From Chitinophaga niastensis (lineage in GTDB: Bacteria; Bacteroidota; Bacteroidia; Chitinophagales; Chitinophagaceae): 64,000 nt of DNA. The notes under the pieces were generated by a model, which did no database searches, had not been told where the DNA came from, and was given only the letters and a program-made list of their open reading frames with translations. Positions 7,544 to 15,277 of this stretch are shown here, in pieces. The number at the start of each line of letters is the position of its first letter. Within the stretch, counting starts at the first letter, position 1. A program made the translations under genes and the position numbers. The stretch lies in the NCBI RefSeq assembly GCF_003014755.1, contig NZ_PYAW01000002.1:1426001-1490000 (forward strand). The letters run 5' to 3'.

Positions 7544-9814
7544 ATGAATCCAGGACAGTTATCTCGTATCAGCAGGGTTACTAGTTTATTGTTGTTAATC
7601 CTTTTTGCCTTTCACATAGTAGCGAAAGCGCAAAAAAACACCGGCAACAGACCTAAAGTTGCTGTAACGCTCAGTGGTGGAGGTGCCCGCGGATTGGCGC
7701 ATATTGGCATACTGGAAGCAATAGATAGTGCCGGGTTAAAAGTGGATTACCTCACGGGTACCAGTATGGGTAGTATTGTTGGCGCTTTGTATGCTATGGG
7801 ATATTCCGGTAATCATATTGAGGCGGCCGCCCGCAAACTTAACTGGAATGATTTGTTCTCCAATCAGCCGGCGCTCACAGACATATCTTACGAAGAAAAA
7901 ACGCAGTATAATAAATACATCATTGAAATCCCTTTTGAATATGGTAAGCCCAAACTCGCTTCCGGCGTAATTTCCGGTGAAGCATTGTGGCTGGAGCTGG
8001 CCAAATTATGCTGGCCGGTGAAAGACGTAAAAAACTTTTCCGATTTTAATATTCCATTTAAGTGTATCGCTACAGATGTAGCTACCGGCGAAATTGTAAC
8101 GCTGGATAGCGGAGAGGTAGTGACCAGTATCCGCGCCAGTATGGCCATCCCGTCTATTTTTACCGCAGTGAAAATAGGGGATCGTAAACTGGTGGATGGT
8201 GGTGTGGTGCGTAACTTCCCGGTGATCACCGCCAAAGAAATGGGCGCTGATATTGTGATTGGCGCCAACGTGAGTGGCGGCTTACGCAAAGCGGATCAGC
8301 TGATAACACCCTTTGATATTCTTTACCAGCTTGGATTGTATAAAGATGCCGTAGATTTTAAAACGGCCATCAAACAATGCGATATTTATGTGCCAATGAA
8401 TAAAGAGCTGGAAAATTACTCTGCTGCCAGCTTTGGGAGCGTAGACTCTATCATTGAAGTGGGCCGCCGCAAAGGAAGGGAGATGTACCCGGTATTTAAG
8501 CACCTGGCGGACTCATTGAATGCATTATACCCGGAGCCTCCGTTTGTTGCGGACCGGCTGCCGTTTGCAGCAGACATTGAAATCAGCAGCATTCATGTAA
8601 ACGGATTGGTACACTCTGACCGGAAATTTTTTCTGCAAAGGCTTCATCTCAAACCCAACGGCTGTTATACCCCGCAACAACTCAGGAATGCGATCCTGAA
8701 TGTGTATGGTACCCGTTTTTATAAACTGATTACGTATAGTCTTACTTCCGAAGGATATGGTAAAAGCAGGATGGATATTCAGGTAGAAGAAAATCCGTTG
8801 ACCTACGTAAAGTTTGCATTGAATTATAACACTTTCACCGGTGCCAATGCGGTGTTGAATCTGACGCAGCGTAATTTCATTGTACCCAATTCCCGTTCAT
8901 TCGTGACCGTAGCCATCAGCGAGAATCCGCGCCTGGAGGCAGAATACTTTAAGTACCTGGGCCGCAGCCGTAATTTTGGATTTGGATTAAGTACCTATTA
9001 TGAAAATAACGGGCTTACTTTTTATGATGATAATTTCGGGAAGATGCAGCAGTATCGCAGTAAGTATGCCAACGTCAATATAGACATGCAATATACTATT
9101 GGCCGGAATATGTCTATTGGTGCAGGTACGCGCTGGGAGTATATTAAGTATAAGCCACAGTTTTCTCCTTTTGTGGAAGTACGGGGCAGTACCAATCAGC
9201 TGAACACCTACTTTAATTATGGCATTAATTCACTGAATCAGAAAATATATCCTACGAAAGGGTTGCTGCTGAATTTTGAAGCAGGACATATTTACAATCA
9301 GCATCCGGGTATTAAAGTAAATTCCAACGGAACGGAATTGAACCTGGATAGTGCCGGTGTAAAGTTCAATGATTACGAGCGTTTCATCCTGAATATGAAA
9401 TATTACATCCCGCTAAGCCATAAATCAGCTATTGAGTTTGATGGTAATATCAGTTATAATCTCAATTACAATGAATCTGTACTGAACGGATACCTTGTAG
9501 GCGGTATGTCTACAGTAACCCGTAACCAGGTTCCTTTTGTAGGGTTGTATGAAGGAGAAGTAATTACTCCAAAAATAAGTGCTGTACAGATAGCATGGCA
9601 ATATGAGTTTATTAAAAATATATTTGCGATTCCACGTGTAGGTGCTGCTGTATATGACGGGGAATTATCCGGTGGTAACAAGTATAAGTATCTCAGTGGA
9701 TATGGACTGGGGGCGGGCTATAGCAGCCGGTTAGGCCCCATTGAGGCAACAATGATGTACAGTGATCAATCTGGTCAGCTGAAGTTTTATGTGAATATGG
9801 GCTTTAATTTTTGA
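7544..9814 (+). CDS. Patatin-like phospholipase with C-terminal outer-membrane barrel
   Basis: A 756-residue protein with a signal peptide (LLLLILFAFHIVAKAQ, cut near residue 30). The patatin domain follows: oxyanion-hole SGGGARGLAHIG (44-55), nucleophile elbow GTSMG with Ser74, and catalytic Asp218 in VDGGVVRNFP, a complete Ser-Asp dyad. Around residues 340-410 is a POTRA-like segment, and the last 350 residues are a beta-barrel of Omp85/surface-antigen type ending in ...YVNMGFNF with a terminal Phe. The layout matches PlpD-like type Vd autotransporters and their Bacteroidota relatives, so it should be a phospholipase or lysophospholipase displayed or released at the outer membrane. The stop TGA lies at the edge of a palindromic element. 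Confidence 0.9.
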   Translation: MNPGQLSRISRVTSLLLLILFAFHIVAKAQKNTGNRPKVAVTLSGGGARGLAHIGILEAIDSAGLKVDYLTGTSMGSIVGALYAMGYSGNHIEAAARKLNWNDLFSNQPALTDISYEEKTQYNKYIIEIPFEYGKPKLASGVISGEALWLELAKLCWPVKDVKNFSDFNIPFKCIATDVATGEIVTLDSGEVVTSIRASMAIPSIFTAVKIGDRKLVDGGVVRNFPVITAKEMGADIVIGANVSGGLRKADQLITPFDILYQLGLYKDAVDFKTAIKQCDIYVPMNKELENYSAASFGSVDSIIEVGRRKGREMYPVFKHLADSLNALYPEPPFVADRLPFAADIEISSIHVNGLVHSDRKFFLQRLHLKPNGCYTPQQLRNAILNVYGTRFYKLITYSLTSEGYGKSRMDIQVEENPLTYVKFALNYNTFTGANAVLNLTQRNFIVPNSRSFVTVAISENPRLEAEYFKYLGRSRNFGFGLSTYYENNGLTFYDDNFGKMQQYRSKYANVNIDMQYTIGRNMSIGAGTRWEYIKYKPQFSPFVEVRGSTNQLNTYFNYGINSLNQKIYPTKGLLLNFEAGHIYNQHPGIKVNSNGTELNLDSAGVKFNDYERFILNMKYYIPLSHKSAIEFDGNISYNLNYNESVLNGYLVGGMSTVTRNQVPFVGLYEGEVITPKISAVQIAWQYEFIKNIFAIPRVGAAVYDGELSGGNKYKYLSGYGLGAGYSSRLGPIEATMMYSDQSGQLKFYVNMGFNF

Positions 9815-10022
9815 CCAGGATTAAAGGGTTGAATGGATTGCCCTGATGGGTGTTATATTGTTTATCCCTAAGATATACGCGATTATCTTCGCTCATCAGG
9901 ATTATCTTCGCTCATCAGGATAATCATACTAATCATAAAAATCACAGTTCAGACATTATCCGCTTAAATCTTCGGCATCCATCGGGTAATCCATTCAATC
10001 CTTTAATCCTGGTTCAGACAAT
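9812..10022. repeat. Second copy of the palindromic element family, rearranged
   Basis: An inner-type module at 9812-9852 (TGACCAGGATTAAAGGGTTG ... CCCTGATGGGTG) is answered by its inverted partner at 9977-10022 (ATCCATTCAATCCTTTAATC then CTGGTTCAGACAA). Between them, at 9886-9961, lies an inverted outer-type module ending CACAGTTCAGACATTATC, in which TCTTCGCTCATCAGGAT is tandemly duplicated. The arrangement is a rearranged form of the 5658-5917 element. It again fills a gap between convergent genes, with its TGA being the patatin stop codon and its right end lying about 5 nt from the MiaE stop. Confidence 0.85.
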
Positions 10023-10026
10023 TTAA

Positions 10027-10623
10027 TTAGTGCATTCTATCTCCCCGTACTTCTATATTTTGTAATATTTCTGCTTCTGTTTTTAGCCATTCCTGCCAGC
10101 GGTTTTTCACTTTTTCTTCCGGAAAATATTCGTTTGCCAGATCAATAAAAAGGCGGTAATGACCGGCTTCAGAGATCATAAATTTGCGATAGAATTCGCG
10201 CATGTATTCATCTTCCAAACCTTCACTCAACAGGCGGAAACGTTCGCAGCTGCGGGCTTCTATGAGCGCAAATATGAGCAGTGCATCGAGGAAGGCCTCA
10301 TCAGCATGACCGCCTTTTACGCGGTTATCCATCAGTGCATTAACGTAATCGTCTTTTCGTTGTCTGCCCAGAGATAAGCCACGCTTCTTCATTTCAGCGA
10401 GTACCTGCCGGAAATGACCCCATTCTTCCGTTACAATAGGTGCTAGTTCTTCCACCATTTTTATTCTTTCCGGATTACGCTGTATCAGCGAGATAGCGGA
10501 GGATGCCGCTTTTTGCTCGCAATAAGCGTGATCAGTGAGGATGTCCTGCAATGAAATAGCTGCCAGGTTAACCCAACGAGGGTCTGTAGGTAGTTTTAAT
10601 CCGAGTATTGATACTTTGCTCAT
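10027..10623 (-). CDS. miaE: tRNA-(ms2io6A37) hydroxylase MiaE family
   Basis: A 198-residue ferritin-like diiron enzyme. Family landmarks are LPTDPRWVNLAA near the start, LTDHAYCEQKAASSAISLI with the first helix ligands, VTEEWGHFRQV (ExxH), EARSCERFRLL and the late EAGHYRLF (ExxH), giving the expected set of carboxylate and histidine iron ligands. MiaE hydroxylates the isopentenyl side chain of ms2i6A at position 37 of tRNAs using O2. The length matches the family. It is transcribed divergently from bioF and ends against a palindromic element shared with the convergent patatin gene. Confidence 0.88.
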   Translation of the reverse strand: MSKVSILGLKLPTDPRWVNLAAISLQDILTDHAYCEQKAASSAISLIQRNPERIKMVEELAPIVTEEWGHFRQVLAEMKKRGLSLGRQRKDDYVNALMDNRVKGGHADEAFLDALLIFALIEARSCERFRLLSEGLEDEYMREFYRKFMISEAGHYRLFIDLANEYFPEEKVKNRWQEWLKTEAEILQNIEVRGDRMH

Positions 10624-10718
10624 ATGAATAGCTGTTAGCTTTAAGCCTTCAACTGTTAGTTATTTTTGCGAAGATATGTCCGAAAAGTCTAAATTGCTAC
10701 ACGCTAATCTTGTGTCTT

Positions 10719-11834
10719 ATGAATAAAAACGAACCTTCTTTTATGTCCCGTCTGCTTGATGAACGCAGAGAGCAGCAGTCATTCAGGGAATTGCGTTTGC
10801 CGGGAGATAAGGTAGATTTTTGTTCCAATGATTACCTGGGACTGGCCAGGAGCCCTGTTATCCGGGAGTATATACATACTTTGCTGGTTGAAAGACATGC
10901 CTCACATGGCAGTACCGGTTCGCGTTTACTGGCTGGTAATTATGAGTGGATAACATCTGTAGAGAAAGACCTCGCAGTTTTTCATCATGCTGATGCAGGT
11001 CTGATGTATAATTCCGGTTACGATGCTAACCTGGGCTTGTTTTCCTGTATAGGCAGGAAAGGAGACACTATTATTTACGATCAGCTGATTCATGCTTCTA
11101 TCCGGGATGGTATGCGGTTGTCTGGTGCACAAACGTTTTCGTTTGTGCATAATGATCTGGAGGATCTGGAAAAAAAATTAAAAAATGCCGGTGGAAATAT
11201 ATTTGTGGCGGTAGAATCGGTGTATTCCATGGATGGTGATCTGGCGCCGCTGCAGGCTATTTCAGCACTTTGTGAGCAATATGGGGCGCACCTGGTTGTA
11301 GATGAAGCCCATGCCACCGGAGTGATAGGTGAAGGAGGAGAGGGGCTGGTACAGGAATTGCGCCTGGAGGATAGATGTTTTGCACGCGTACATACATTTG
11401 GAAAGGCAGTTGGTTGTCATGGTGCTGTGGTGCTGGGTTCCAACGTATTACGTGCGTATCTTATCAACTTCTCCCGTTCTTTTATTTATACCACTGCCTT
11501 GCCACCAGCTGCGTTAGCCGCCATAGAAGCAGGTTACGCCGCATTTCCTGTTATGCATGAAGTGCGGGGGCAACTGTCGGCGCTCATACAACAGTTCCGC
11601 GCAGGGGTACAACATTTGGAAACATTACCAAGCAAAACACCTATACAGGTAGTGATGACGCGGGGAAATGATAACACCCGTAAAATAGCCGCCGCATTAC
11701 AGGATGCGGGGCTGGATGTAAGGCCTATACTGCACCCTACGGTACCCAAAGGCACCGAGCGACTACGTATTGTGATTCATAGTTTCAACACACCCGAAGA
11801 AGTAGATCTTTTGCTAAAAGTATTGCAACGTTAG
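10719..11834 (+). CDS. bioF: 8-amino-7-oxononanoate synthase (BioF-like)
   Basis: A 371-residue PLP enzyme of the alpha-oxoamine synthase family. Visible landmarks: CSNDYLGLARSP (residues ~34-45), GSTGSRLLAGNYEW, the aspartate loop VVDEAHATGVIGEGGEGLV, and HTFGKAVGCHGAVVLGS holding the Schiff-base lysine. It condenses pimeloyl-thioester with alanine to give 8-amino-7-oxononanoate, an early biotin step; 2-amino-3-ketobutyrate ligase or serine palmitoyltransferase are alternatives in the family. No other biotin gene is nearby. The ATG at 10719 is preferred over a TTG at 10710, which lies in a TAATCTTG promoter-like word; as with rlmB, only 6 nt separate that word from the ATG. Confidence 0.82.
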   Translation: MNKNEPSFMSRLLDERREQQSFRELRLPGDKVDFCSNDYLGLARSPVIREYIHTLLVERHASHGSTGSRLLAGNYEWITSVEKDLAVFHHADAGLMYNSGYDANLGLFSCIGRKGDTIIYDQLIHASIRDGMRLSGAQTFSFVHNDLEDLEKKLKNAGGNIFVAVESVYSMDGDLAPLQAISALCEQYGAHLVVDEAHATGVIGEGGEGLVQELRLEDRCFARVHTFGKAVGCHGAVVLGSNVLRAYLINFSRSFIYTTALPPAALAAIEAGYAAFPVMHEVRGQLSALIQQFRAGVQHLETLPSKTPIQVVMTRGNDNTRKIAAALQDAGLDVRPILHPTVPKGTERLRIVIHSFNTPEEVDLLLKVLQR

Positions 11835-11887
11835 GCGGGTTATGAATCAAATTTGATGTATTTTACATATTACATCCGATACGTAAT

Positions 11888-14356
11888 ATGAGAATCATCC
11901 CCGCTATTATTACCGCTGCATTTACTTTATCGCTTACATATGTGTTAAGTCACAAACTGGGAGAGGTACCGCTATTGGGTAATTTGTTAAGTCACAAATT
12001 GAAACAGATACCGCCATTGGGTAGTTTGTTAAGTCCGCAAACGGGCTTCTGGCAAAATGCAGAAGCTATAGGTGAACGTCCGCGTGAGCAGCTGTTGCTG
12101 CCAGCGTTGTCGGGGAAAGTAGAAGTGTGGTTTGATGACAGGATGGTGCCGCATATTTTTGCAAAGAATGAAGCCGATGCTTATTATGTACAAGGATATG
12201 TTACTGCCCGCGACAGGCTGTGGCAGATGGAATTACAGACTTATGCTGCTGCCGGCCGGTTGTCTGAAATTCTGGGACCCGAACTGATCCAGTATGATCG
12301 CAAACAACGGAGGGAGGGGATGGGATATGCCGCAGAAGGCACGGTGAGGGAGATGATGGCTAATCCCGACTCTAAAACCGCGGTGGAAGCCTATGCAGCA
12401 GGTATCAATGCTTATATTGCCACACTTACACCTGCTACTTTACCGGTAGAATATAAAATATTAGATTATAAACCAGAGAAATGGGATGTCATTAAATCCG
12501 CGCTGCTATTGAAATACATGGCGCATGACCTGGCAGGAGCCTGTAATGATCTTGAATATACAAATGCGCGGCGTCTCTTTTCCATGAAGGATTTTAACCT
12601 GTTGTACCCGGATTTTCAGGATACGCTGGATCCTATTATTCCTAAAGGAACCGCTTATGCAGCCGCTTCAGTGAAGGTTGTGGCTCCTCCGGACAGTCAG
12701 CTGGCGATGGATGCCGCTTTCATGAAATTCAGAATGGATAAGCCCGATCCGGATAACGGCAGTAACAACTGGGCCGTTGCCGGCAGCAAAACCCAGCTGG
12801 GCGCCCCCATCCTGTGCAGCGACCCTCACCTGGGATTAACATTGCCTTCTCTCTGGTACGAAATACAGATCCACACACCTGGTATGAACGTATACGGGGT
12901 TTCGCTCCCCGGCGCGCCTGGTGTGATTATTGGCTTCAATGACCATATCGCCTGGGGTGTTACGAATGGAGAGGAAGATGTGAAGGATTTTTACCGCATG
13001 CAGTTCCGCAATGGCTTAAGGGAGTACCTGTTTAACGGCTCCTATCGTGCTGCTGACCTGCGTGTAGAAGATATTAAAGTACGGGGAGGCGCCACTATAC
13101 ACGATACGGTGGCTTATACCGTATGGGGACCAGTGATGTTTGACAATACTTTTCCCGATAAAACTGCCCGTCAATTGTTTTTAGCCATGCGCTGGAAGGC
13201 GCTGGACCCTTCAGATGAGCTGGCTACCTTCTACAAACTAAATAAAGCCCGTAATTACGATGAATACCTGAATGCCTTAAAGACGTATACCTGTCCTGCT
13301 CAAAACTTCGTATTTGCCGATAAAACGGGTGATATAGCTATCTGGCACAATGGTCAATTTCCTTTAAGATGGAATGATCAGGGCAAATGGGTGATGCCTG
13401 GTGGTGATAGCTCATATGCCTGGCAGGGATTTATTCCGCATGATGAGCTGCCTCATATTAAAAATCCTGCCCGTGGGTTTGTGAGCTCCGCCAATCAGCG
13501 TCCTGCTGACAGCACGTATCCTTATCGTCTTTACGGACAATTTGATCTTTTCCGTGGTGAGCGGATCAATGAGCGCCTTGCTGCGATGAGCGCCATTACG
13601 CCGCATGACATGATGTTGCTGCAGAATGATGATAAAAATCTTTTTGCTGCTGCTGCTATGCCGATGATTAAAAAGCACATCGACAGTACAGCTTTCACAC
13701 CACAGGAGCAGCCTTATTGGCAGCTGCTTTCGTCGTGGGACTTCATGGCTACACCAGATAGCAAAGCGGCCACCATATTCAACAGGCTCTGGTATCATCT
13801 CGAAGATACCATCTGGCATGATGAGCTCAATCCCGCTGACAGCTCAGTACTTACATATCCGCAGTCTACCACCACATTACAATTGCTGCTGCGTGATACT
13901 TCTTTTCATTTTATTGATAATATAAATACGCCGCAAAAGGAAACGTTGTCGCAGCTGTTACAAGGCGCTTTTGCCACTACTGTTAAAGAATTGGCAGCGC
14001 TCAACAAAGCCGGTAAGCTGGAGTTAGGTAAATCCCGCGGCACCGATATCAATCACCTTTCCCGTGGTATTCCTGCTTTCAGTGCACAACACCTGAATAC
14101 TGGCGGCGGGCAGCATATTATCAACGCTACAAAGCAATCCCATGGCCCTTCCTGGCGTATGATTGTACAGTTAACAAGTAAAACGGAAGCATACGGTATC
14201 TATCCCGGCGGACAGAGTGGAAATCCGGGTAGTCCGTTTTATGATAACAGTGTGAATGACTGGGTAACAGGCAAGTATTATCTGTTGCATATTTTTGATG
14301 AAAAAGAAAAAGATGACCCTGTAATCCGCTACAAGCTTGTGTTTACCGGTAAGTGA
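11888..14356 (+). CDS. Penicillin acylase family Ntn-hydrolase
   Basis: An 822-residue precursor of the penicillin G acylase/AHL acylase family, exported by its hydrophobic N-terminus. The family matures by self-cleavage into alpha and beta chains; the beta chain would start at Ser292 in NGSNNWAVAG, the N-terminal nucleophile. SDPHLGLTLPSLWYEIQIH and GFNDHIAWGVTNGEEDVKDF are typical beta-chain motifs. Substrates may be acylated amino acids, N-acyl-homoserine lactones or beta-lactams; sequence alone does not decide. The N-terminal linker contains an unusual 14-residue tandem repeat (LSHKLGEVPLLGNL, LSHKLKQIPPLGSL) right after the signal anchor. It stands alone, ahead of tRNA-Lys. Confidence 0.88.
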   Translation: MRIIPAIITAAFTLSLTYVLSHKLGEVPLLGNLLSHKLKQIPPLGSLLSPQTGFWQNAEAIGERPREQLLLPALSGKVEVWFDDRMVPHIFAKNEADAYYVQGYVTARDRLWQMELQTYAAAGRLSEILGPELIQYDRKQRREGMGYAAEGTVREMMANPDSKTAVEAYAAGINAYIATLTPATLPVEYKILDYKPEKWDVIKSALLLKYMAHDLAGACNDLEYTNARRLFSMKDFNLLYPDFQDTLDPIIPKGTAYAAASVKVVAPPDSQLAMDAAFMKFRMDKPDPDNGSNNWAVAGSKTQLGAPILCSDPHLGLTLPSLWYEIQIHTPGMNVYGVSLPGAPGVIIGFNDHIAWGVTNGEEDVKDFYRMQFRNGLREYLFNGSYRAADLRVEDIKVRGGATIHDTVAYTVWGPVMFDNTFPDKTARQLFLAMRWKALDPSDELATFYKLNKARNYDEYLNALKTYTCPAQNFVFADKTGDIAIWHNGQFPLRWNDQGKWVMPGGDSSYAWQGFIPHDELPHIKNPARGFVSSANQRPADSTYPYRLYGQFDLFRGERINERLAAMSAITPHDMMLLQNDDKNLFAAAAMPMIKKHIDSTAFTPQEQPYWQLLSSWDFMATPDSKAATIFNRLWYHLEDTIWHDELNPADSSVLTYPQSTTTLQLLLRDTSFHFIDNINTPQKETLSQLLQGAFATTVKELAALNKAGKLELGKSRGTDINHLSRGIPAFSAQHLNTGGGQHIINATKQSHGPSWRMIVQLTSKTEAYGIYPGGQSGNPGSPFYDNSVNDWVTGKYYLLHIFDEKEKDDPVIRYKLVFTGK
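11945..12028 (+). repeat. 42-bp tandem duplication in the acylase N-terminus
   Basis: Two 42-nt units (11945-11986 and 11987-12028), both starting TTAAGTCACAAA and ending GGGTA(A/G)TTTG, are followed by a partial third (TTAAGTCCGCAAAC). The reading frame is kept, adding 14 residues per unit. Units differ at several positions, so the duplication is not very recent. Confidence 0.85.
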
Positions 14357-14377
14357 TAAAATTAATTGCAAGAAAAT

Positions 14378-14407
14378 TTGGCTGGAAAAAAATAATTCTT
14401 ATCTTTG
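14378..14407 (+). promoter_or_regulatory. Consensus Bacteroidota promoter for tRNA-Lys
   Basis: TTG at 14378-14380 is followed by exactly 19 nt and TATCTTTG at 14400-14407, a full match to the Bacteroidota primary-sigma promoter (TTG-N19-TAnnTTTG). The mature tRNA starts 30 nt after the -7 box. It is the clearest promoter in the window and helps identify the phylum. Confidence 0.85.
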
Positions 14408-14436
14408 CACTCCCTTAGAGAAATGAGGGGGTAAAT

Positions 14437-14509
14437 GATTCCCTAGCTCAGTTGGTAGAGCAATACACTTTTAATGTATGGGTCTTGGGTTCGAGTCCCA
14501 AGGGGATCA
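14437..14509 (+). tRNA. tRNA-Lys (anticodon UUU)
   Basis: The cloverleaf folds fully: acceptor GATTCCC/GGGGATC (one G-U pair), D arm GCTC-AGTTGGTA-GAGC, anticodon stem ATACA/TGTAT with loop CTTTTAA (anticodon TTT at 14470-14472), variable loop GGGTC, T arm TTGGG-TTCGAGT-CCCAA, discriminator A at 14509. Total length is 73 nt. CCA is not encoded, which is usual in Bacteroidota. A consensus promoter lies upstream and a terminator downstream. A decayed tyrosine integrase begins about 250 nt downstream, consistent with this tRNA having served as an integration site. Confidence 0.97.
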
Positions 14510-14531
14510 CAACAGAGAATATAAACAATAG

Positions 14532-14568
14532 AGAAGCCGCATAAATCGTAGGATTTACGCGGCTTTTC
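14532..14568 (+). terminator. Intrinsic terminator after tRNA-Lys
   Basis: The stem AAGCCGCATAAATC / GATTTACGCGGCTT (one mismatch) has a GTAG loop and is followed by TTCTGCTTTT. It ends the tRNA transcript. Its sequence is closely similar to terminators at 32815-32848 and 51866-51899. Confidence 0.8.
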
Positions 14569-14620
14569 TGCTTTTAAGATATTAAGGTAAACTACATCAG
14601 ATGAATCTGAAAGGATAGAT

Positions 14621-14661
14621 AAAAGGATACAGTAACATTTTTTAATTTACTGTATCCTTTT
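14621..14661. terminator. Perfect 15-bp hairpin downstream of the tRNA terminator
   Basis: AAAAGGATACAGTAA (14621-14635) pairs perfectly with TTACTGTATCCTTTT (14647-14661) around an 11-nt loop. The A and T flanks make it a possible terminator on either strand. No gene ends immediately before it on the plus strand apart from the already-terminated tRNA. Confidence 0.5.
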
Positions 14662-14763
14662 CCCCGGAGATGCTTATCTATAATGGGTTTTATGAACTCA
14701 AGCCGAACCAATTAACACCAAACAAAACCAATTAATCGGTAACTTGTTAATGGTCATCCCCAT

Positions 14764-14991
14764 GATGGATTTTCACTGGGATACCAGGTTGACCCGAAAA
14801 AATTCGATAAGAAAGCCACAGCAATTATCTGCAAATCAACGGAAGCCATTGAAGTAAATGCACAGATCCAGCATGCCAAACGTGAATTACTCCGGCATTA
14901 CAACAACCTATTGAAAGCGCAGAGCTCCACTGTTACACCCACAATGATAAAGAAGGTCTACCTCTGTATTAATCAGGAAAAAAGACTTTAA
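14764..14991 (+). pseudogene. Tyrosine recombinase (integrase) remnant, arm-binding domain
   Basis: A 75-codon open stretch with no start codon reads ...FSLGYQVDPKKFDKK, then STEAIEVNAQIQHAKRELL and TPTMIKKVYL before a TAA at 14989. This pattern (a G-x-x-V-x-P-x-x-(F/W)-D turn, then an S-x-E-A-x-x-x-N-x-x-I helix) is the N-terminal arm-DNA-binding domain of Bacteroidota tyrosine integrases. In frame upstream, a stop occurs at 14740-14742, and no catalytic R-H-R-Y domain follows. It is therefore a fragment of an integrase, the likely relic of an element inserted at the neighbouring tRNA-Lys. No duplicate of the tRNA 3' end was recognised downstream, so the island limits are unknown. Confidence 0.7.
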
Positions 14992-15214
14992 TACAGGTAG
15001 CCGACTTTTCATTTAGTAAGCCTGTTATATGGTGTCTTCAGCTATTGTAATGGCCTGCGGGAAGTATGTGAGGGGCTTTTGGCCTGTGAAGGAAAACTTA
15101 GCCACCTGGGGCTATATATTATCAGTAGGCGTATATTAAAATGAAATAATAATCATCTTATTATTATTTCAGGACTAACGGTCAAATAGATACGATATAT
15201 GCTACTAAACAAAG
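14992..15214. other. Non-coding stretch after the integrase remnant
   Basis: No supportable gene was seen. It contains an AT-rich hairpin GAAATAATAAT-CATCTT-ATTATTATTTC (15143-15170). Short stretches might be further integrase debris, but nothing recognisable was read. Confidence 0.5.
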
Positions 15215-15246
15215 AAAGGATGCTGCTAAGAGAAGCAGCATCCTTT
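15215..15246 (-). terminator. Strong intrinsic terminator of the metalloprotease gene
   Basis: AAAGGATGCTGCT (15215-15227) and AGCAGCATCCTTT (15234-15246) form a perfect 13-bp stem with a 6-nt loop. It lies 31 nt past the stop of the minus-strand protease gene. A/T flanks on both sides allow function in both directions. Confidence 0.8.
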
Positions 15247-15277
15247 CCTGTTCTTATTTTTTAACAGCACAGCTTAT

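Noticed and set aside
10719..11834. Part of a biotin biosynthesis operon
   Set aside because: No bioA, bioB, bioC, bioD or bioH-like gene is adjacent; the gene stands alone.
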